Below are positions 59,726 to 64,000 of a DNA stretch of 64,000 nt, piece by piece (the stretch's first letter is position 1; every line of letters begins with the position of its first letter). The notes beneath the pieces were generated by a model. It saw only the letters and a list, made by a program, of their open reading frames with translations. It was not told the origin of the DNA and did no database searches. Source of the DNA: Mucilaginibacter roseus. GTDB taxonomy: Bacteria > Bacteroidota > Bacteroidia > Sphingobacteriales > Sphingobacteriaceae. The position numbers and the translations under genes are program-made. The stretch covers positions 1-64,000 of the forward strand of contig NZ_JAJPWV010000005.1 of assembly GCF_021215455.1 (NCBI RefSeq), given 5' to 3'.

Positions 59726-61270
59726 ATGAAGAAACTATTTACTTACGCATTCCTTATCCTGTTAACGGCATCAATTAGCGCCTGTAATAAGGATATTAAA
59801 GAATACAACGACGATTTCCCGGCGCTTACACCAGCCAAACTTGATGAAGCAGCAGGCAATTGGAAACCACTTGTAATTACCTCTGCCGAGGAGTTCAACC
59901 TTCCGGCACCCGAAGCTGCAACATCAGCAGCTTACAAAAGCGAGGTTAACAACTTAAAATCACTATCAGCTAACCTTACAGCTGAGCAGCGTGCTATTGT
60001 TGACTACTGGAAGGTAGGCAGCGTGCTACGCTGGAACGAAATTATGCGGGAGCTGGTTGCCAAGCATAACCTGCCACCATACCAAAATCCGGATGGCACC
60101 TACCCTATTCCAAGTGCGGCTAACCCGTTCTCTTATCCACAATTTCCGTTCTCTAATCCGCCGTATGCTGCGCGTGCTTATGCTTACGTAAGCGCTGCGC
60201 AATATGATGCTTTGATTGCCGCCTGGCATTTTAAATACAAGTACAACCGCGAGGCGCCATACAAAACTGATGGCGGGATAACCGTTTCAGTGCCAAAGAG
60301 TGATTTGCCGGCCTATCCATCAGAAGACGCCGTTATTGCAGGCGCGTCTTTTGAGATCATGAAATTGCTGTTCCCTGCAGATATTGATTACATCAAGCAA
60401 AAGGCAGATGAAGAAAAACAATACCGTATGCTGGCCGGCGCTAACGTGGCAAGCGATATAATAGCCGGCGACTCGCTGGGCCGCTGGGTAGCGCGCAAAA
60501 TTGTAGCCCGCGCGAAAACCGATGGTATGGGCGCCGCTGTCGGCAACCCGACTGTTTGGAAAAAGCTGGAAGATGATTGTGTTGCCAAAGGCGAAACCCC
60601 ATGGTATTCGCTGGAGATACCTAAAAGGCCACCTATGCTACCGGTATTCGGCAACGTAAGACCAATGATGTTTACTGCTAACGATGTGCCCAACCTGCGC
60701 CCTGTGGCTCCGCCAGCGACCAATTCTGAAGAAATGAAAAAAGAAGTGGCTGAGGTATTGGACCTGACTAAAAATGCAACCCGCGAGCGCATGCGTATTG
60801 TTAACAACTGGGCAGACGGTGTAGGCACTTATACGCCACCAGGTCACTGGAATGCAATTGCTACTACCGAATTTGTTAAGCATCAATACAGCGAAGTACG
60901 TTGGGCGCGTAATTACGCCTTGCTTAATGCTGCACTTATGGATGCGGCCATTGTTTGCTGGAATACTAAGTATTATTACTTTAACGCACGCCCCTGCCAG
61001 TTAGATGCGCGTATAAAAACATTTACCGGTGTGCCTAACTTCCCGGCATATATATCAGGACACTCCACGTTTAGCGGCGCGGCGGCCACTGTACTGGCCT
61101 ACCTGGTACCATCAAAAGCAAAAAGTTTTGAGGACATGGCCAACGAGGCATCCATGTCCCGCATGTATGGTGGTATTCATTACCGGTCTGATTGCTCGCA
61201 AGGGTTAATTACCGGCCAAAAGGTAGGTAATTATGCCGTTGAGCGGGCTAAGATTGATGGAGCGAATTGA
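59726..61270 (+). CDS. Lipoprotein PAP2/vanadium-haloperoxidase-type phosphatase
   Basis: 514 residues, lipoprotein signal with Cys20. The C-terminal PAP2/haloperoxidase active site is complete: K-X6-RP in KYYYFNARPCQ, the SGHSTFSG motif and S-R-X5-H-X3-D in SRMYGGIHYRSD. An acid/base His lies near GHWNAIA. The N-terminal 300 residues are mostly helical. It should remove phosphate from a small substrate or lipid at the periplasmic face of the outer membrane, or act as a haloperoxidase; the sequence cannot decide. Its TGA overlaps the ATG of the TonB receptor by one base, so the two work together. Confidence 0.88.
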   Translation: MKKLFTYAFLILLTASISACNKDIKEYNDDFPALTPAKLDEAAGNWKPLVITSAEEFNLPAPEAATSAAYKSEVNNLKSLSANLTAEQRAIVDYWKVGSVLRWNEIMRELVAKHNLPPYQNPDGTYPIPSAANPFSYPQFPFSNPPYAARAYAYVSAAQYDALIAAWHFKYKYNREAPYKTDGGITVSVPKSDLPAYPSEDAVIAGASFEIMKLLFPADIDYIKQKADEEKQYRMLAGANVASDIIAGDSLGRWVARKIVARAKTDGMGAAVGNPTVWKKLEDDCVAKGETPWYSLEIPKRPPMLPVFGNVRPMMFTANDVPNLRPVAPPATNSEEMKKEVAEVLDLTKNATRERMRIVNNWADGVGTYTPPGHWNAIATTEFVKHQYSEVRWARNYALLNAALMDAAIVCWNTKYYYFNARPCQLDARIKTFTGVPNFPAYISGHSTFSGAAATVLAYLVPSKAKSFEDMANEASMSRMYGGIHYRSDCSQGLITGQKVGNYAVERAKIDGAN

Positions 61271-63450
61271 TGGTTAAGTTATATAGGGTAATCACCGTTG
61301 CAATAGTTTTATTCGCCAAATTGTCATTTGCACAAACTCAGTCAGATACATCGACCGCACTCAATGAAGTTACTATATCAGAAATAAAACGTAACAGTAA
61401 TATTAAACGCTTAGACAGCATTAAGGGCACCTACATTTTCACGGGCAAAAAAACCGAGGTAATCAGGGTGCCCGCTCTTGATGCTGCTATCACCGAAAAA
61501 TACGGCAGGCAGATATTTGCTAAAATACCAGGTGTTTTTGTGTATGATATGGATGGCACAGGCAATCAGGTAAATATAGCTACCCGCGGCCTCGATCCGC
61601 ACAGGGGCTGGGAATTCAATATGCGTAAGGATGGTGTTATCACCAACTCGGATATGTATGGCTATCCGGCCAGCCACTATAACATCCCCTTAGAAGCAGT
61701 TGAGCGCATTGAACTGGTGCGCGGCACCGGCTCACTGCAATATGGTGCACAGTTTGGAGGCATGCTAAATTACATCAGCAAACAGCCCGTGGCAAAACCT
61801 TTTTCGTTTGAGAGTATAAATTCAGTCGGCTCATACGGTTTGCTGAGTACTTTTAACTCCATTAGCGGAACCAAGGGTAAATTCAGCTATTACGCATGGT
61901 TCAACAATAAAAGTAATAATGGTTATCGTGACAACAGCGATTCAAAATACAATGCGCAAAATGTAACCCTACTCTACCAGGTCTCACCCCAATTTTTATT
62001 GAAGGCTGAATGGACACGGTCGGACTATACCATACATCTGGCTGGTCCGCTTACTGACGCAATGTTTAGGGAAGATCCCAGAATGGCCACGCGCTCACGC
62101 AACTACTACAACCCTGTAATTAACATACCATCATTAACATTTGACTGGCAGCCCGGTAAAAACACCAGTATTCTGTTGACTACCTCAGCCATTATAGGCT
62201 CAAGGAACAGTGTGCTGTATGATAAGCTGGCTACTGTTGCAGATACCATAAATGCACAAACGCTGCAATACAATAACCGCCAGGTAGATATCGACCACTT
62301 CAATAGCTATACTTCAGAGTTACGTGTTCTGCACAACTATCGGTTCCTTGGGAATACTAACACCCTTTCTGGCGGGGTACAGTACATGAACAATAACCTG
62401 CACCGGCAGCAATTAGGTAAAGGAACCACGGGTAGCGATTATGACTTGACCCTGGTAATACCCGGCTTTGGTAGAGATATGCATTATAAGACGAATAACA
62501 TTGCTGTTTTTGCGGAGAACAAATGGACTTTATCGCAAAAGCTCAGCATTAATAGTGGTTTCCGCATAGAACAGGGCACTACCGATTTAACCGGCACTAT
62601 CAGCTATCTAAATCCGGCGGATGTTCCTAACACGATCAAACATAAGTTTCCGCTATTTGGCGTAAGTACGCAGTACAAGCTTAATAAACAAATGAATTTA
62701 TATGCCGGATGGTCGCAGGCTTATCGCCCGGTAATCTTTAAGGATATTATTCCAGGTTCGGTATACGAGGTATCTGATAAAAATTTAAAAGATGCTAAGG
62801 GCTATAACTTGGAAGGCGGTTTTCGCGGTACGTGGAGCATATTAAGCTGGGACGTAACCTATTTCAGGCTGGTGTACAAAAACAGGTTAGGTACATTAGC
62901 TTTGAAGAACGCAAATGGTGAAGATATTATTTATCGAACCAATATCGGAAACTCGGTTAATAATGGCGTTGAATTTTTCACACAAGCAGATATAAGGCTG
63001 AGCGGTAAAACCGCGCTGACGCTCTTTACCGCTACCGCTTACATACATGCCGTTTATCAGAACGCCCTTGTGCGATCCGGCACAACCAATGTTGATGTAA
63101 GTGGCAAAAAGGTAGAAAGCGCTCCCGAATGGCAAAGCCGCAACGGTGCAACGTTGAAATTTGATAGATATAGCTTTACTGTTTTACACAGCTACACTTC
63201 AAACTCATTTGCTGATGCGTTAAACACGGTAACACCTAATGCTTCGGGCTCTGCAGGTTTAGTACCATCATATCATATTTTTGATGTGAATGCCAGGATA
63301 AATATTACACGTAACCTAAACATGCGCCTTAACCTGAACAATGCGTTCGATAAACAATATTTCACCAAACGGCCACAATTTTATCCGGGGCCGGGTATCT
63401 GGCCTTCAGACGGGCGGACTTTTTCCGCCACTGTGGGCATAAAAATATAA
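61270..63450 (+). CDS. FecA-like TonB-dependent outer-membrane receptor
   Basis: 726 residues from the ATG at 61270 (one base overlap with the PAP2 stop). Signal peptide to about 22 (KLSFAQT). No STN or carboxypeptidase-like domain; plug domain at about 55-185 (IFAKIPGVFVYDMDGTGNQVNIATRGLDPHRG, VERIELVRGTGSLQYGAQFGGMLNY), then a barrel with SINSGFRIEQGTTDL and a C-terminal aromatic-ending strand. The plug resembles ferric-citrate receptors. Coupled to the PAP2 phosphatase, so uptake of a phosphate-bearing or iron-chelating compound is possible. Ligand unknown. Confidence 0.93.
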   Translation: MVKLYRVITVAIVLFAKLSFAQTQSDTSTALNEVTISEIKRNSNIKRLDSIKGTYIFTGKKTEVIRVPALDAAITEKYGRQIFAKIPGVFVYDMDGTGNQVNIATRGLDPHRGWEFNMRKDGVITNSDMYGYPASHYNIPLEAVERIELVRGTGSLQYGAQFGGMLNYISKQPVAKPFSFESINSVGSYGLLSTFNSISGTKGKFSYYAWFNNKSNNGYRDNSDSKYNAQNVTLLYQVSPQFLLKAEWTRSDYTIHLAGPLTDAMFREDPRMATRSRNYYNPVINIPSLTFDWQPGKNTSILLTTSAIIGSRNSVLYDKLATVADTINAQTLQYNNRQVDIDHFNSYTSELRVLHNYRFLGNTNTLSGGVQYMNNNLHRQQLGKGTTGSDYDLTLVIPGFGRDMHYKTNNIAVFAENKWTLSQKLSINSGFRIEQGTTDLTGTISYLNPADVPNTIKHKFPLFGVSTQYKLNKQMNLYAGWSQAYRPVIFKDIIPGSVYEVSDKNLKDAKGYNLEGGFRGTWSILSWDVTYFRLVYKNRLGTLALKNANGEDIIYRTNIGNSVNNGVEFFTQADIRLSGKTALTLFTATAYIHAVYQNALVRSGTTNVDVSGKKVESAPEWQSRNGATLKFDRYSFTVLHSYTSNSFADALNTVTPNASGSAGLVPSYHIFDVNARINITRNLNMRLNLNNAFDKQYFTKRPQFYPGPGIWPSDGRTFSATVGIKI

Positions 63451-63478
63451 ATCACCGGCTAATTAACCGGTGATTTAT
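63447..63478. terminator. Bidirectional terminator between the receptor and PA2169 genes
   Basis: ATAAATCACCGG (63447-63458) / CCGGTGATTTAT (63467-63478), a 12-pair perfect stem with an 8-base loop. It lies at the receptor stop and before the convergent small gene. Confidence 0.85.
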
Positions 63479-63495
63479 ATTTCTGTGTTTTGCTA

Positions 63496-63960
63496 TTAAT
63501 GCGCTATAGCATCGCGCATTGCTTTTACTTCGTCATGCGCTTTTTGCAATATCGCTTTTTGCTTGGTCAGCATTTCGCGAATATATGCAGGTATAAACTC
63601 TTCTTGGAGCGCTGTATTGTAAGCCTTCAATATTGCATCCTCGCCAAATTCACATTCTTCCAATATACTGTGTGTATTGTGGCCGGTAAATTTGGCTTTC
63701 AAATCCAGCCAGGTACGGTGCAGCGAACCTGAAAACGAAGTAGTGTTCTGCACATCCTTCGGATTGCTTAACGCTTGTACTTCTGTGGCCAGTTCCATTT
63801 TAAATTCATGGCTTTGGCCAATGCAATTGGTAAACAGATAACGAATGTCTGCATCCTGCTCTTTCAAGTCTTTCAACGCTTTCTCGAAACCGTTGATCCG
63901 GTCGTTATTGATCTGAACCAGGTCGTTCAAAATCTCAACTGTTGCTTTTGTATTTTCCAT
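63496..63960 (-). CDS. PA2169/DUF2383-family four-helix-bundle protein
   Basis: 154 residues, no signal peptide. Ferritin-like helical layout typical of the family: VEILNDLVQINNDRINGFEKAL, then IRYLFTNCIGQSHEFKMELATEVQALS, an RTWLDLKAKFTGHNTHSILEECEFGEDAILKAY core with Glu/Cys/His residues that may bind metal, and a final EMLTKQKAILQKAHDEVKAMRDA helix. Proteins of this kind are stress-linked in other bacteria; function not established. ATG start at 63960; the promoter lies beyond or near the window edge. Confidence 0.9.
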   Translation of the reverse strand: MENTKATVEILNDLVQINNDRINGFEKALKDLKEQDADIRYLFTNCIGQSHEFKMELATEVQALSNPKDVQNTTSFSGSLHRTWLDLKAKFTGHNTHSILEECEFGEDAILKAYNTALQEEFIPAYIREMLTKQKAILQKAHDEVKAMRDAIAH

Positions 63961-64000
63961 GGTGATGTTGTTTTAAAACAGCCACCTATCCGCTTATCTT

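Noticed and set aside
60388..60828. 146-residue minus-strand open frame
   Set aside because: It is antisense to the PAP2 lipoprotein gene; low-complexity Ser/Ala/Thr composition, no start context.
1..64000. CRISPR array, tRNA/rRNA, insertion sequence or prophage
   Set aside because: No regularly spaced repeats, cloverleaf-like segments, transposase, integrase or phage structural genes were found on reading either strand.

Overview
The window comes from a Bacteroidota chromosome, most likely family Sphingobacteriaceae (Mucilaginibacter or Pedobacter type). The evidence is two SusC/SusD pairs, an ECF sigma / FecR pair, FHS-type sugar permeases, many lipoproteins with a Cys followed by Lys/Asp, and recognisable Bacteroidota promoter boxes (TTTG ... 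TAnnTTTG). The genus is inferred from style only; there is no rRNA or marker gene to prove it. No tRNA, rRNA, CRISPR array, insertion sequence or phage gene was seen.

Region 1 (about 1-16.3 kb, all minus strand) is a polysaccharide utilisation locus headed by a LacI-family regulator. Reading with transcription: LacI regulator, a 392-base control region with two identical LacI/PurR-like operator cores 21 bases apart, SusC, SusD, a PKD lipoprotein, a DUF5009/NagX-type membrane acetyltransferase, a DUF4874/DUF4832 lipoprotein, an N-acetylhexosamine kinase, a CBM9-like protein, an FHS sugar permease, a GH109 alpha-N-acetylgalactosaminidase-like protein and NagB fused to a PIG-L deacetylase. Together they point to capture, trimming, import and catabolism of an amino-sugar glycan containing GalNAc or GlcNAc. 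The only candidate surface depolymerase is the DUF4874/DUF4832 protein, so this locus is the best candidate for an undescribed system.

Region 2 (16.5-26.2 kb, minus strand) is a second SusC/SusD system of another regulatory type: ECF sigma factor, secreted calcineurin-like phosphoesterase, terminator, FecR anti-sigma factor, STN-domain SusC, SusD-like lipoprotein and DUF5689 lipoprotein, then a strong terminator. The phosphoesterase hints at a phosphorylated substrate.

Region 3 (26.3-39.4 kb) is mixed housekeeping and accessory: an unannotated-size 59-residue gene with its own promoter and terminator, an AI-2E family permease, a small unknown protein, a CotH-like lipoprotein, an Lrp regulator with an EamA exporter and a GNAT acetyltransferase, a complete HAE1-type RND efflux system with a small membrane protein upstream, and a Tat-exported Gfo/Idh/MocA oxidoreductase.

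Region 4 (39.5-47.7 kb, minus strand) is a tightly overlapping three-gene operon, glgX-treZ-treY, that converts glycogen to trehalose. TreY carries a complete 4-alpha-glucanotransferase at its C-terminus.

Region 5 (47.9-58.5 kb) is a beta-mannan/glucomannan degradation cluster on both strands without SusC/SusD: GH26, secreted AGE epimerase with a fibronectin-like tail, GH9, two SGNH esterases (one CE2-like), GH97 and a cytoplasmic cellobiose-2-epimerase-like protein.

Region 6 (58.7-64 kb) has a three-gene plus-strand operon (outer-membrane barrel, lipoprotein vanadium-haloperoxidase/PAP2 phosphatase, FecA-like TonB receptor) and a convergent PA2169/DUF2383 four-helix protein.
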